Shown: piece after piece, positions 1-8,055 of the stretch | Layout of the letters: each line of letters starts with the position of its first letter | Numbering within the stretch: position 1 is the first letter of the stretch | DNA from: JBCCGE01 sp039029455 | GTDB taxonomy: Bacteria > Pseudomonadota > Gammaproteobacteria > Arenicellales > Poriferihabitantaceae | Length of the DNA: 12,934 nt | Assembly (NCBI GenBank): GCA_039029455.1 | Contig: JBCCGE010000093.1 | Coordinates: 1 to 12,934 of the forward strand | Reading direction: 5' to 3' | Notes under the pieces: model-generated | Told to the model about the DNA's origin: nothing | The model's input: the letters and a program-made list of their open reading frames with translations, nothing else | The model's database searches: none | Made by a program: the position numbers and the translations under genes

Positions 1-1364
1 CCCTCTATATCCATAGCGTTTCGGCTCGCGAAATGTTTGATACCTTCTTTGCGCTGTGCGGGGCAGATTAAACCGCCGGCACAACGAAAAATAACGCCGT
101 CGCGTTCGTTGACGATTGGCGAACCACACTCCGGGCAATTGTGAGGAAATTCAAACTCGCGAGCGTCATCCGGTCGTTTGGACTCAATAACAGAAACAAT
201 TTCAGGAATTACGTCACCTGCCCGGCGAACGATAACTGAATCACCGATCCTGACACCAAGGCGGTGAATTTCATCCTGATTGTGGAGCGTTGCATTGGAG
301 ACCGTTACTCCACCAACAAAAACAGGTTCTAAACGAGCAACCGGGGTAATTGCACCAGTGCGTCCAACCTGGACATCAATGCTCAGGATCGTCGTCATCA
401 TCTCCTGCGCGGGGAATTTGTGGGCCAGCGCCCATCTCGGAGATTTCGCGGTAAAACCCAGAGACTGTTGCCAATCCATACGAGCAACCTTGTACACGAT
501 GCCATCAATATCAAAAGGCAGACCGTCCCTGGTTTCCAGCAGGTTGTTGTAGTAGGTGACACAGCCCTCGACCCCGGTAACAATTTCGCTGAGATCAGAC
601 ACCGGCAGTCCAAAACCTGCCAGCCATTCCAGTATTCCATTGTGGGTATCGGGTACATGATCCGACTCAACCGCTCCAAGTGAGTAACAGAACAAACTTA
701 GCGGCCGCCTCGCGGTGACCGCAGGATCGATTTGCCTGAGACTGCCAGCCGCCGCGTTTCGGGGGTTAACAAAAACCTTTGCACCCATCTCCCGTTGTCT
801 GACATTCAATATCTCAAATTGATCTTTCGACATGAATACCTCGCCTCGAACCTCAAGAACACGGGGTATATTTTTACCACTCAGACTGGTCTTGTCCGCG
901 AGCACCTGACGGATATTCTGAGTGACGTTCTCGCCTTTGCGCCCATCGCCTCGAGTTGCGGCCTGAACCAGCCAGCCGTCTTCAAAACGAAGGCTAACGG
1001 CCAGACCATCCAGCTTGGGCTCTGCGACATATTCGATCTCACCTCGCTCCAGTTCTACAAGATCCCGTACGCGACGGTCAAACTGTTCAATTTCCTCGCG
1101 AGAAAACGCGTTTGCCAGCGACCGCATCGGAACTTCGTGCACCACCTCGGAAAATGTTTTGGCGACAAACCCTCCGACCTTTTGGGTTGGGGATTCTTCG
1201 CTCACAATATCCGGATGTTGGTCCTCAAGAGACTCCAGTTCCCGCATAAGTTCGTCGTAGACAGAGTCCGGAACCTCCGGATCATCGAGAACATAATACC
1301 GATAATTGTGGTATTCCAGTTGCTCGCGCAGAGCAGCAACTTTTCGGGCAGGAGTTAGTGACAT
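1..1364 (-). CDS. ligA: NAD-dependent DNA ligase LigA, C-terminus beyond the left edge
   Basis: LigA seals nicks in duplex DNA during replication and repair, using NAD+ through an adenylated lysine. Translating the minus strand from the ATG at 1364 gives about 454 uninterrupted residues. The NAD-binding Ia region comes first (tyrosine-rich YHNYRYYV, then YDELMRELE). The adenylation domain follows, with the active-site motif EPKLDGLAVS and its lysine at residue 117. The OB fold (VGRTGAITPVA, then VTVSNATLHN) comes next. The four zinc-finger cysteines are at 410, 413, 428 and 434, almost the same positions as in E. coli LigA (408, 411, 426, 432). The reading frame is open at base 1, so the helix-hairpin-helix and BRCT domains (E. 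coli LigA is 671 residues) lie outside the window. It starts 33 bases after the zipA stop with only a weak ribosome site, so co-transcription with zipA is likely. Confidence 0.97.
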   Translation of the reverse strand, partial: MSLTPARKVAALREQLEYHNYRYYVLDDPEVPDSVYDELMRELESLEDQHPDIVSEESPTQKVGGFVAKTFSEVVHEVPMRSLANAFSREEIEQFDRRVRDLVELERGEIEYVAEPKLDGLAVSLRFEDGWLVQAATRGDGRKGENVTQNIRQVLADKTSLSGKNIPRVLEVRGEVFMSKDQFEILNVRQREMGAKVFVNPRNAAAGSLRQIDPAVTARRPLSLFCYSLGAVESDHVPDTHNGILEWLAGFGLPVSDLSEIVTGVEGCVTYYNNLLETRDGLPFDIDGIVYKVARMDWQQSLGFTAKSPRWALAHKFPAQEMMTTILSIDVQVGRTGAITPVARLEPVFVGGVTVSNATLHNQDEIHRLGVRIGDSVIVRRAGDVIPEIVSVIESKRPDDAREFEFPHNCPECGSPIVNERDGVIFRCAGGLICPAQRKEGIKHFASRNAMDIE

Positions 1365-1397
1365 TTGCGCCACGTGCTTGGAACGCGGGTAATCGGT

Positions 1398-3311
1398 TTA
1401 AAACAGACGCGAAGCTTCTTCGCTCCCGGGTGTAACGCCGTGGGCTTCCATCTCAGAAGCGACTTTTTCGATGTTTCGTCGAATCGCATCCACATCATCC
1501 TGAGTTAAGTCTTCCTGACCCGGCGCAATTGGTTCACCCTTTATGCGCGAAGCAAACGCCTTTGCAGTATCCACCATTTCTGCAAATACCGCGCCTGGAG
1601 AACGATTGATCGCAGGTTTGGTAAAGAATGTCACGCCTCGGGTTCGCTCAAGTCTGAGGTTATCAAAATCAAACTGACCGGTGTCACTCAGATTGGCCAG
1701 ACTGTAAAGACCCACGCGGGATTTTCCGACCGGTTTATAGCGGGTGTAATACGAGTTATTGTCTCTTTCAAGTCCGAGCTGAGTTGCATATCTGTCGATC
1801 ACGGGTCCTTCGAAATAATCGTCCAGCATCGGCTTAATATTTACGACGAAAATAGAATCATAGTACTCCCGAAATTCATTCAGTGTCTCCGCCTGCTCTA
1901 AAGCAGATTCGACGGGCGCCATAAAGGAGAAGCCCCGCCCGGTTGTTTCCGACAGTTTCGAAATCAGCGAGGTGAATCTCGTTAACTCAGACTCGGATAT
2001 TCCGCCGTTGTAGTCGGCCAGTTGAATTGTGATTACAAGATCCGCAAACTGCGCATCCTCTGATTCGTCTTCGAGATTGCACCAGACTTTTTCCGGCACT
2101 CGTAAGCCATGGATAGAATGGGCTTTCGTCAACTCCATTGCCGCGGCTCGATAAATCGCCAGAACAGAATCCCTGCTAACGTTTCGCTCACCGGACAGTT
2201 TGACCCAGTAATCGATCTGGCTCAGTTTTTCGAAGCCTTCAATTTCACGACCAGGGAACCCTGTGGATTCCGATGGCCTCTCCGATTCAACAGCCTGCTC
2301 TTTTAACACTTCCGCGGCCAACAATGCATCCGGGGTATCAACACTCAATTCTTCTTCTGCAGATGAGCTGACCAGTTCCGGGGTAACAGCTTCCTCGCCG
2401 TGCATACCGTCCGAATGCGCGACGGAATTTTCCGGCTGCTGATAGTCATCATTGAGATCCGACTCAACTGGCAACTGCGAAGGTGAATCGTCAGAGATCG
2501 AATCGTGTCGGTTGTCATCCTCCGGTTGCCGGATAGCGGTATCGGCGATGCCACCGTTACTCTGCGCATTGGGTGCGTCGTACTCTTCGTCACTCGCCTC
2601 GTGGTCGTGATCATCGGTATCGGCATACTGGGAAACCAGATCAATCTGGGTATCCAGCTCGGGTATATCATCGCCAACCACATCGGCCACGGAGGTATCC
2701 GCAGTCTCCTCAATAACTGGGGCAGATGCGGTTACTGCATCTTTCAACTCTTCCCGGGAGTCACTGTGGTCGTTCTCAATCGATTCGATTTCTGAATCGA
2801 CAATCTGCTCGTCTGCGTCAAGATCGTTATCAGACGGATGATCATCAGACTCGAGGTACTCAACAGAGCGCTGTTCATCATCATCCGTATCGTGATCCCG
2901 CAATTCGTCTTTGCTGTGATCGGAATCTGCAGTGATATCCGGATCACTCGCCGCATCCTGAAACTGATCATCCCTTTGATCGTTTGAAGTGAGATCATTG
3001 TCGGATTCGGGTTCAACGGGATATTCCTCACCCTCAGCGGGATCATACTCACCGATATCATCCTCACCGGCGTTTTCCTGCTCGTCAGCCTGCGACAGAG
3101 GCGCAATCACGGGCGCAACTCGATCTCTGGACAATGCCTTGGGTGCAGATACTGCGCGCTGAGAAAACATCGGACCCTCTGTTGACCGCAGCTGCAGTTC
3201 GTCGTTGCGACCGGGCTGCCCGCTGTTGCGACGTTCCTGCCATTTCCACGCCAGATAGATCGCGACCAAAATCACCGCGCCGAGCACAACAAGAGCAAAC
3301 TGTAAATTCAC
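1398..3311 (-). CDS. zipA: Cell division protein ZipA, unusually long
   Basis: ZipA is a bitopic inner-membrane protein that tethers FtsZ polymers to the membrane at the division site. Residues 3-23 form one N-terminal membrane segment, followed by a basic patch (KWQERR), as in ZipA. Residues about 72-340 are a low-complexity linker rich in Asp, Glu and Ser. Residues about 485-637 match the ZipA C-terminal FtsZ-binding domain, including GLYSLANL followed by GQFDFDN and then RGVTFFTKP; E. coli has ALFSLANM, GTFD and PGVTIFMQVP. Residues about 366-480 look like an additional, diverged copy of the same fold. The total of 637 residues compares with 328 in E. coli. The start is GTG at 3311; an in-frame stop about 13 codons upstream and the position of the membrane segment support it. 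It lies between smc and ligA, the usual gammaproteobacterial order. The family call is firm; the extra domain is inference. Confidence 0.93.
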   Translation of the reverse strand: MNLQFALVVLGAVILVAIYLAWKWQERRNSGQPGRNDELQLRSTEGPMFSQRAVSAPKALSRDRVAPVIAPLSQADEQENAGEDDIGEYDPAEGEEYPVEPESDNDLTSNDQRDDQFQDAASDPDITADSDHSKDELRDHDTDDDEQRSVEYLESDDHPSDNDLDADEQIVDSEIESIENDHSDSREELKDAVTASAPVIEETADTSVADVVGDDIPELDTQIDLVSQYADTDDHDHEASDEEYDAPNAQSNGGIADTAIRQPEDDNRHDSISDDSPSQLPVESDLNDDYQQPENSVAHSDGMHGEEAVTPELVSSSAEEELSVDTPDALLAAEVLKEQAVESERPSESTGFPGREIEGFEKLSQIDYWVKLSGERNVSRDSVLAIYRAAAMELTKAHSIHGLRVPEKVWCNLEDESEDAQFADLVITIQLADYNGGISESELTRFTSLISKLSETTGRGFSFMAPVESALEQAETLNEFREYYDSIFVVNIKPMLDDYFEGPVIDRYATQLGLERDNNSYYTRYKPVGKSRVGLYSLANLSDTGQFDFDNLRLERTRGVTFFTKPAINRSPGAVFAEMVDTAKAFASRIKGEPIAPGQEDLTQDDVDAIRRNIEKVASEMEAHGVTPGSEEASRLF

Positions 3312-3447
3312 TGGGAAGTCGACCCCGATATCAAGTTACTCACCGATTCATGCATAGGCCATATCTGTTTTATATCCCGAAACTTCCGCCCGTCGGTTAC
3401 TATCATGCTTCGACCCCTGCGTCATCCACGACAACTGAGTGCCCATT

Positions 3448-3467
3448 CCGGGCTCAGACCGCCCGGA
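3448..3467 (-). terminator. Hairpin just after the smc stop codon
   Basis: A perfect 7-bp G+C-rich inverted repeat (arms TCCGGGC and GCCCGGA, 7-base loop; the full stem spans 3447-3467) begins 3 bases after the smc TAG. No T-run follows on the minus strand, so this is not a classical intrinsic terminator. It may attenuate read-through into zipA or protect the smc mRNA 3' end. The rest of the 159-base smc-zipA gap has a TATAAA box at 3369-3374 (minus) without a convincing -35, so a separate zipA promoter is possible but unproven. Confidence 0.35.
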
Positions 3468-3470
3468 CAT

Positions 3471-6400
3471 CTATTGCGCCGCCATCTCAACAGCCTGTTC
3501 CAGATCAACTGACACAAGTCGTGAAACTCCAGGTTCCTGCATTGTAACACCCACCAGTATTTCCGAGGCTTCCATCGTAATCTTGTTGTGGGTAATCACG
3601 ATCATCTGACTGACTTCCGCAAGAGTCTTAAGGGTTTTGCAGTAGCGTTCCACGTTAGCGTCATCCAGTGGCGCATCAACCTCATCCAGCATGCAGAACG
3701 GCGCAGGATTGAGGCGGAACAACGAAAACAGCAACGCCACTGCGGTCAGTGCTTTTTCGCCCCCGGACAACAGGTGAATCGTGCTGTTGCGCTTACCGGG
3801 TGGTCGCGCCATGACCGCAACTCCGGTTGTCAGCAAATCGTCACTGGTTAACTGCAGCTCCGCCTTTCCACCCCCAAACAACTGCGGGAAGAAATCATTG
3901 AAGCCTTCGTTTAACTTGTCGAATGTTTCCCTGAAACGAGATCGCGTCTCGCGATCTATTTTTGAGATAACACTTTCAAGGGTTTGCAGCGCTTCGGTAA
4001 GATCAGCATGCTGCCGGTCAAGGTATTCCTTGCGCTCACTCTCTTCCTCAAATTCCTCAATCGCAACCAGATTCACCGGTCCAATTCGATCAATTTTTCG
4101 CTGCAGGGTCTCTAACTGCTGCTGCCATTCCCCAACATTTGCTTCTTCCGGCATATCGGACTGAATCTGCTCGGAATCGAAACCTGCATCCCGCATTTGC
4201 TCCATCAGGGTATCTCGCCTGACGATGATCTCCTGTCGTGACAGTTTCTGGTTATCAAGTACCTCGCGAGCATCGTTAACCCCATCTTCACTTCGACTGC
4301 GCTGCTGCTCAGTTTGTGTAATATCGTTTTCAACGCTGGAAATATCCTCGCGACTGGAGACCAGTTGCTTTTCGATAAGCTGCCGCCGTTCAATCATTTC
4401 CTCAAGCGAGGTCTGCAGATAGGCCACCGGATCTTCGGCTTCATTCAGCGCCCGGTCTATCTGGGACAACCGTCCGGTTACATTTTCAATTTCCTGCTCG
4501 AGTCGCGACATGCCTTCTTTCAGTGAGTCCTCCGACGAAACCAGTCTCTGTTTTTGCAGAGACTTTTCATGCAACACCGCCTGCGCTTTTTCCTGTGCGT
4601 CCCGGGCATCCGCAACCCGTCGCTCGAACCTCTCGCGATTCTCGATCAGTTCGTTGCGCTTAAGCTGAAGGTTGCCGCTGGTCTCGGCGGCTACGGATAG
4701 CAGGCCCTGCGCTTCTTTGATCTGACTATCATCGGAATGAATATCTTTGGCCTGCTGTTCGAGCTCTCGCTCAATATCATGCTGTCTCTGTTCCAGCTCA
4801 AGCGTGCGCGCCTCTTCCCGGCCCAGACGATTATGCTTAGAGGTTCTGTCCGCACGCAGCTGATTGAGCTGCTGGCGTTGTGACTGCAGCGTGCTTTCAC
4901 TGTCCTGGCGATCGCCTTCCAGCGCTTCAATGGTGCGGTCGAAATTTGCGCAAACCACATCAAGTTCGGACACCCGACTCTGAAGCTTTTTGATTTCCTC
5001 CTCTCGGACCAGAACCCCGGTTTCAAGTTGCGCTCGACTGGTAAAGCTGATCCAGTTGGATCCGATCAAGGTACCATCACGAGTGACGACGCACTGACGC
5101 CCGCGCAGGCCAGATTGCATAGTCATGGCCTGCTCCAGCGACTCTGCAATAAAAACGTCACCTAAAAGTGATCCCAGATGCATGCCTTCAGCGGTGACCT
5201 TGTCACTGAGACGGGGTCGTGCATCATCATACTGACTGGAACCTACGCGCTCAGGTGAGATCAGACTAATATTGATGTCTGCACCGGCTTCGGCGACGTG
5301 CGCCCCAAGGGTCTCGACGCAGACGGCGCCAAGAAAACCGTTCATAACACGATCAGCCGCGCGCTCCCAACCATCAATAACCCGAATTCTGCTGGCGAGC
5401 CGGGGGCTTCGCGCAAGCTCATGCTTCTCGAGCCATTGATGCAGAGCATCGTTCTCGCCGCCGAGCGCAGCTTCCTGAATTTCTTCCAGAGACTGCAGTC
5501 TCGAGCGGGCCTCGTGCAGTGATGCCCTGGCCTCGGCGACCGCTTCACGCTGCTGATTGAGCTGGGTTCTGATTTCATCAATGCGCTGCTCAGTGCCGTG
5601 GAAAGACGCCTCCTCGCGCTCGCAGCGCTCATCGTGCTCGCGCACGCTCAGGCGCAACGAATCAATATCGATTTCCGAGAGACTTTCGCGGCAGCCAGAG
5701 AGTTCCTGAGTTAACTTGTCGCGGCGCTCAGTGGCCCTTTGCATATGTGCACGGAGTTGTTCAATTCTGGACTTCTGAACTTCCAGCTGCTGCGCCGGTG
5801 CCTGCGCTTCTTCGCCGAAAACCTCCCATTCACTCTGCCACTGCCGCATCACCGCCTCGGCATCTTCCAGTCGACGCTGCGTGTCAGTTCGATCGTGCTC
5901 CAGCTTTTCAATCTGCGGGCTCAGAGCCTGTAATTCCCGGCCCAGCTGTGACGAGCGTTCTCGATCCGACTGCAGCTGCACCTCTCTTTCTTTCCGACTG
6001 TTTTTCAGTCTCTCTATTTCTTCTCCCTGACGTTGACGGGTCTCGTTTAAATGCTCAATCCGTTGCTCCGCATTTTTTATTTCGCCGCCTACGCTGTAAA
6101 AGTTCTGCTGAACGTTGTTCAGGACATCCTGTTTCTCAGAATAAGTTTTTCGGTGCTGCTCCAGTTTCGATTCAAGCTGACGCTGTTCCGCCAGAGCCGA
6201 CTGCAGGTTGTTTTCATACTCAGCTGCCAACCGATTCTGATTACCAATTTGAACGTTGAGATCCTGCAGTCGAAGCTCGTGGAGCTGTCCGCTGAAGCGC
6301 CGCTCTTCTTCTTTCAGAACCTTGAACCGTTGCGCAGAGCTGGACTGTCGTTTCAACCGTCGCAGCTGCTTATCCAACTCGTTGCGGATATCCTCAACAC

Positions 6401-6977
6401 GGTCCAGATTTTCGCGCGTATGTCGAATTCGATTTTCTGTCTCCCGACGACGATCTTTATATCTCGATGTGCCAGCGGCTTCCTCCACGAACAAACGCAG
6501 ATCGTCAGGTCGCGCCTCGACAATACGACTCACCATTCCCTGTTCAATTATGGAGTACGAGCGCGGTCCCAGGCCGGTTCCACGAAACAGATCCAGCACG
6601 TCCTTGCGGCGTGACTTTATACGGTTGATCAGATAATTCGACTGACCGTCTCTGGTCAAGGTCCGCTGCACAGAGATCTCGGCAAACTGAGCATAGTTGC
6701 CACCGGCACCACCCTCACTGTTATCAAAGATTAGCTCTACAGAAGCTTTCCCAACCGGTTTTCGCGATGACGATCCGTTGAAAATGACGTCGGCCATGTT
6801 GTCTCCGCGCAGAGTTTTAGCGGATGACTCACCCATAACCCAGCGCACAGCATCGATAACATTTGATTTGCCACAACCATTGGGTCCAACAACGCCTACG
6901 AGGTCAGCAGGTAATCGGATATCAGTCTGGTCTACGAAGGATTTGAATCCGGAAACCTGAAGTTTTTTAAGCCGCAT
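3471..6977 (-). CDS. smc: Chromosome segregation protein SMC (condensin ATPase)
   Basis: SMC is the ATPase core of the bacterial SMC-ScpAB condensin, which organises and separates newly replicated chromosomes. The protein has 1168 residues, normal for the family. The Walker A motif GPNGCGKS is at residues 31-38, and a Q-loop glutamine near 146 lies within YSIIEQGMVS. A long heptad-rich coiled coil spans about 170-500, followed by a globular hinge at about 500-660 and a second coiled coil from about 660 to 1000. The C-terminal head carries the signature LLSGGEKALTAVALL (SGGEK at 1071-1075), Walker B FCMLDEVDAPLDD (D1098, E1099) and the switch histidine in VITHNK. No key residue is missing. The ATG at 6977 begins the conserved MRLKKLQVSGFKSF segment; no strong Shine-Dalgarno precedes it. 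A promoter-like -10 lies about 90 bases upstream. The usual partners scpA and scpB are not in the window. Confidence 0.98.
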   Translation of the reverse strand: MRLKKLQVSGFKSFVDQTDIRLPADLVGVVGPNGCGKSNVIDAVRWVMGESSAKTLRGDNMADVIFNGSSSRKPVGKASVELIFDNSEGGAGGNYAQFAEISVQRTLTRDGQSNYLINRIKSRRKDVLDLFRGTGLGPRSYSIIEQGMVSRIVEARPDDLRLFVEEAAGTSRYKDRRRETENRIRHTRENLDRVEDIRNELDKQLRRLKRQSSSAQRFKVLKEEERRFSGQLHELRLQDLNVQIGNQNRLAAEYENNLQSALAEQRQLESKLEQHRKTYSEKQDVLNNVQQNFYSVGGEIKNAEQRIEHLNETRQRQGEEIERLKNSRKEREVQLQSDRERSSQLGRELQALSPQIEKLEHDRTDTQRRLEDAEAVMRQWQSEWEVFGEEAQAPAQQLEVQKSRIEQLRAHMQRATERRDKLTQELSGCRESLSEIDIDSLRLSVREHDERCEREEASFHGTEQRIDEIRTQLNQQREAVAEARASLHEARSRLQSLEEIQEAALGGENDALHQWLEKHELARSPRLASRIRVIDGWERAADRVMNGFLGAVCVETLGAHVAEAGADINISLISPERVGSSQYDDARPRLSDKVTAEGMHLGSLLGDVFIAESLEQAMTMQSGLRGRQCVVTRDGTLIGSNWISFTSRAQLETGVLVREEEIKKLQSRVSELDVVCANFDRTIEALEGDRQDSESTLQSQRQQLNQLRADRTSKHNRLGREEARTLELEQRQHDIERELEQQAKDIHSDDSQIKEAQGLLSVAAETSGNLQLKRNELIENRERFERRVADARDAQEKAQAVLHEKSLQKQRLVSSEDSLKEGMSRLEQEIENVTGRLSQIDRALNEAEDPVAYLQTSLEEMIERRQLIEKQLVSSREDISSVENDITQTEQQRSRSEDGVNDAREVLDNQKLSRQEIIVRRDTLMEQMRDAGFDSEQIQSDMPEEANVGEWQQQLETLQRKIDRIGPVNLVAIEEFEEESERKEYLDRQHADLTEALQTLESVISKIDRETRSRFRETFDKLNEGFNDFFPQLFGGGKAELQLTSDDLLTTGVAVMARPPGKRNSTIHLLSGGEKALTAVALLFSLFRLNPAPFCMLDEVDAPLDDANVERYCKTLKTLAEVSQMIVITHNKITMEASEILVGVTMQEPGVSRLVSVDLEQAVEMAAQ

Positions 6978-7069
6978 TAATTAGTGTTTTCTAAACAAGC
7001 AGTTAGGCGTGAAATCTTACCTAAGTTATTGAAAAATAAGCCGAACATTGGAGGAATTCGGTGTGTTGG

Positions 7070-7098
7070 ATTATACAAGTTCCATCTGGCTTCGGCAC
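7070..7098 (-). promoter_or_regulatory. Putative sigma70 promoter for smc
   Basis: On the minus strand a perfect TATAAT lies at 7075-7070. A 17-base spacer separates it from a weak -35 candidate, GTGCCG (7098-7093, three of six consensus positions). Transcription would begin near 7063, giving a leader of about 85 bases before the smc ATG. The perfect -10 and its position between a hairpin and smc support the call; the poor -35 limits it. Confidence 0.4.
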
Positions 7099-7150
7099 TT
7101 GTTTTGATATTTATTTATTGCCAGAGTTGACCTCTCAGTGGTGACAGATC

Positions 7151-7187
7151 GCGTCTTATGCCGACACCACGACGCTCATAAAGACGC
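7151..7187. repeat. Inverted repeat (bulged stem-loop)
   Basis: The arms GCGTCTTATG (7151-7160) and CATAAAGACGC (7177-7187) are complementary over ten pairs, with one extra A bulged out and a 16-base loop between them. No T-run follows on either strand, so it is not an obvious intrinsic terminator. It could be a structured leader or small-RNA element, or an operator. Its function is unknown. Confidence 0.4.
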
Positions 7188-7326
7188 TATATTCGCGCAC
7201 GGAAATTTGAATCGAATTCAATCGTTACAACACGCATGGTCAAGCGCGGTGCCAGCGATTAATGATAGAGATCGGTGGTCGCTTCTGAACTGAGTCAGGC
7301 CAGGGTTAGTGGGAGTGTATTGGGTG

Positions 7327-7356
7327 CTGTGGGTAACCGCACCCGGAAACCCACAG
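7327..7356 (-). terminator. Strong hairpin directly after the DUF4124-like gene
   Basis: Two bases after the TGA, the minus strand forms a perfect 8-bp stem (CTGTGGGT with ACCCACAG). Inside it is a symmetric TT/TT mismatch and then a further 3-bp CCG/CGG stem closed by a GGTG loop. No U-run follows, so termination, if it occurs, may depend on Rho. The hairpin marks the likely 3' end of the lgt-DUF4124 transcript. Confidence 0.5.
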
Positions 7357-7358
7357 AT

Positions 7359-8012
7359 TCAGGATGCGTTACGTGCCTTAATACGCGCCGAAGCCCTGCG
7401 AAACTGACGCATGATTTCGCTGTATTTCTGCGATAACTTATCACGCTCTGCAAGATTCTGGCTGATGACGCGATCATAGGACTTGATTGCCTGTTCGCGT
7501 TCCTCAATCAGTTTTTTCACCTTTGGTGTCTGCTTTCGCTTTTTGAGTGTATTGATGTCTTTAACAATTCCGGATTTGATCTGACGCGTGACATCAACGT
7601 TATTGTCTATCGATGCCAGTTTCCGATCCCGGGTTGAGAGAATAATTTCTTCAGAGCCATAAATTTTTACGACCTCAGCATCCTTTTTTCGCTGCTCTTC
7701 CTCGTCGATGGCGGCCTTTCGTGCAGCTGACTCAGCTTCTTCCTGAGCTTTGAGTTCTTCTGCAGATGGTGGCGGAACATCCTCCCCAACCTTGATGCCA
7801 TCTTCATTCAGTTCAGACACGATCGCCGCTTCGCATTCCTGTGCAGCGAAGTCACCGTAATGCCACACACCGTTCTCGTCCTGACACTTTTTTATCGCAA
7901 ACGCCGGGTCGGCAATCAGTACCGCAGCGATCAGACAAATCAGCGCAGAGATTGCAAATGAACTGCGACCGCGAGTCGTCAAAGCGAATTGTGATTGTTT
8001 AGTGAACGACAT
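7359..8012 (-). CDS. Secreted DUF4124-like protein with a C-terminal coiled coil
   Basis: This is an exported protein of unknown function, 217 residues from the chosen start. Residues 1-39 are a signal peptide: a basic start, a hydrophobic core (FAISALICLIAAVLIA), and the likely cleavage site AFA before IKK. The mature N-terminus (KKCQDENGVWHYGD, then a second Cys at residue 60) matches the short DUF4124 pattern of periplasmic proteins. C43 and C60 are the only cysteines after the signal peptide and could form a disulfide. A Glu/Ala/Lys-rich helical region begins near residue 85, and the C-terminal half is a charged, probably coiled-coil helix with a very basic end. An upstream ATG at 8039 is in frame, but the ATG at 8012 is preceded by GGGGG at a suitable distance and gives a better signal peptide. 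It lies just downstream of lgt and is probably co-transcribed. The family call is moderate; function is unknown. Confidence 0.8.
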   Translation of the reverse strand: MSFTKQSQFALTTRGRSSFAISALICLIAAVLIADPAFAIKKCQDENGVWHYGDFAAQECEAAIVSELNEDGIKVGEDVPPPSAEELKAQEEAESAARKAAIDEEEQRKKDAEVVKIYGSEEIILSTRDRKLASIDNNVDVTRQIKSGIVKDINTLKKRKQTPKVKKLIEEREQAIKSYDRVISQNLAERDKLSQKYSEIMRQFRRASARIKARNAS

Positions 8013-8055
8013 GTTAGCCCCCATGAAGTTTTTACACATTGTAGCCCGAAACGCA

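Larger units (their letters stand above)
6978..7358. other. Non-coding region upstream of smc
   Basis: These 381 bases between the DUF4124-like gene and smc contain no convincing gene, and I found no tRNA or known structural RNA. The visible elements are a transcript-end hairpin at the right side (7327-7356), a bulged inverted repeat (7151-7187), a short palindromic element TTGAA-N5-TTCAA at 7207-7221, and a sigma70-like -10 box for smc at 7070-7075. The segment 7100-7320 has no assigned role beyond these; a small RNA or a protein-binding site cannot be excluded. Confidence 0.6.

Noticed and set aside
398..679. 93-codon minus-strand frame
   Set aside because: It is in a different frame within ligA, where the ligase frame is continuous and conserved.
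732..1358. 208-codon plus-strand open frame
   Set aside because: It is entirely antisense to ligA, whose conserved motifs are intact, and its translation shows no recognisable domain.
2345..2713. Low-complexity minus-strand frame rich in Arg, Ile and Met, and similar frame 2744-3106
   Set aside because: These are frame-shifted readings of the acidic GAT-rich zipA linker and not genes.
2870..2900. Short TCATC-like runs that could suggest a tandem repeat or CRISPR
   Set aside because: They encode Asp/Glu runs within zipA; units are irregular and there are no spacers or constant repeats.
5747..6259. 170-codon plus-strand open frame, with overlapping frames 6051-6614 and 6256-6636
   Set aside because: All are antisense to the smc coiled-coil and N-terminal head region and arise from its codon usage; no domain or ribosome site supports them.
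7190..7260. Possible plus-strand promoter (TATATT near 7189)
   Set aside because: No acceptable -35 and no plus-strand gene downstream; the next genes are on the minus strand.
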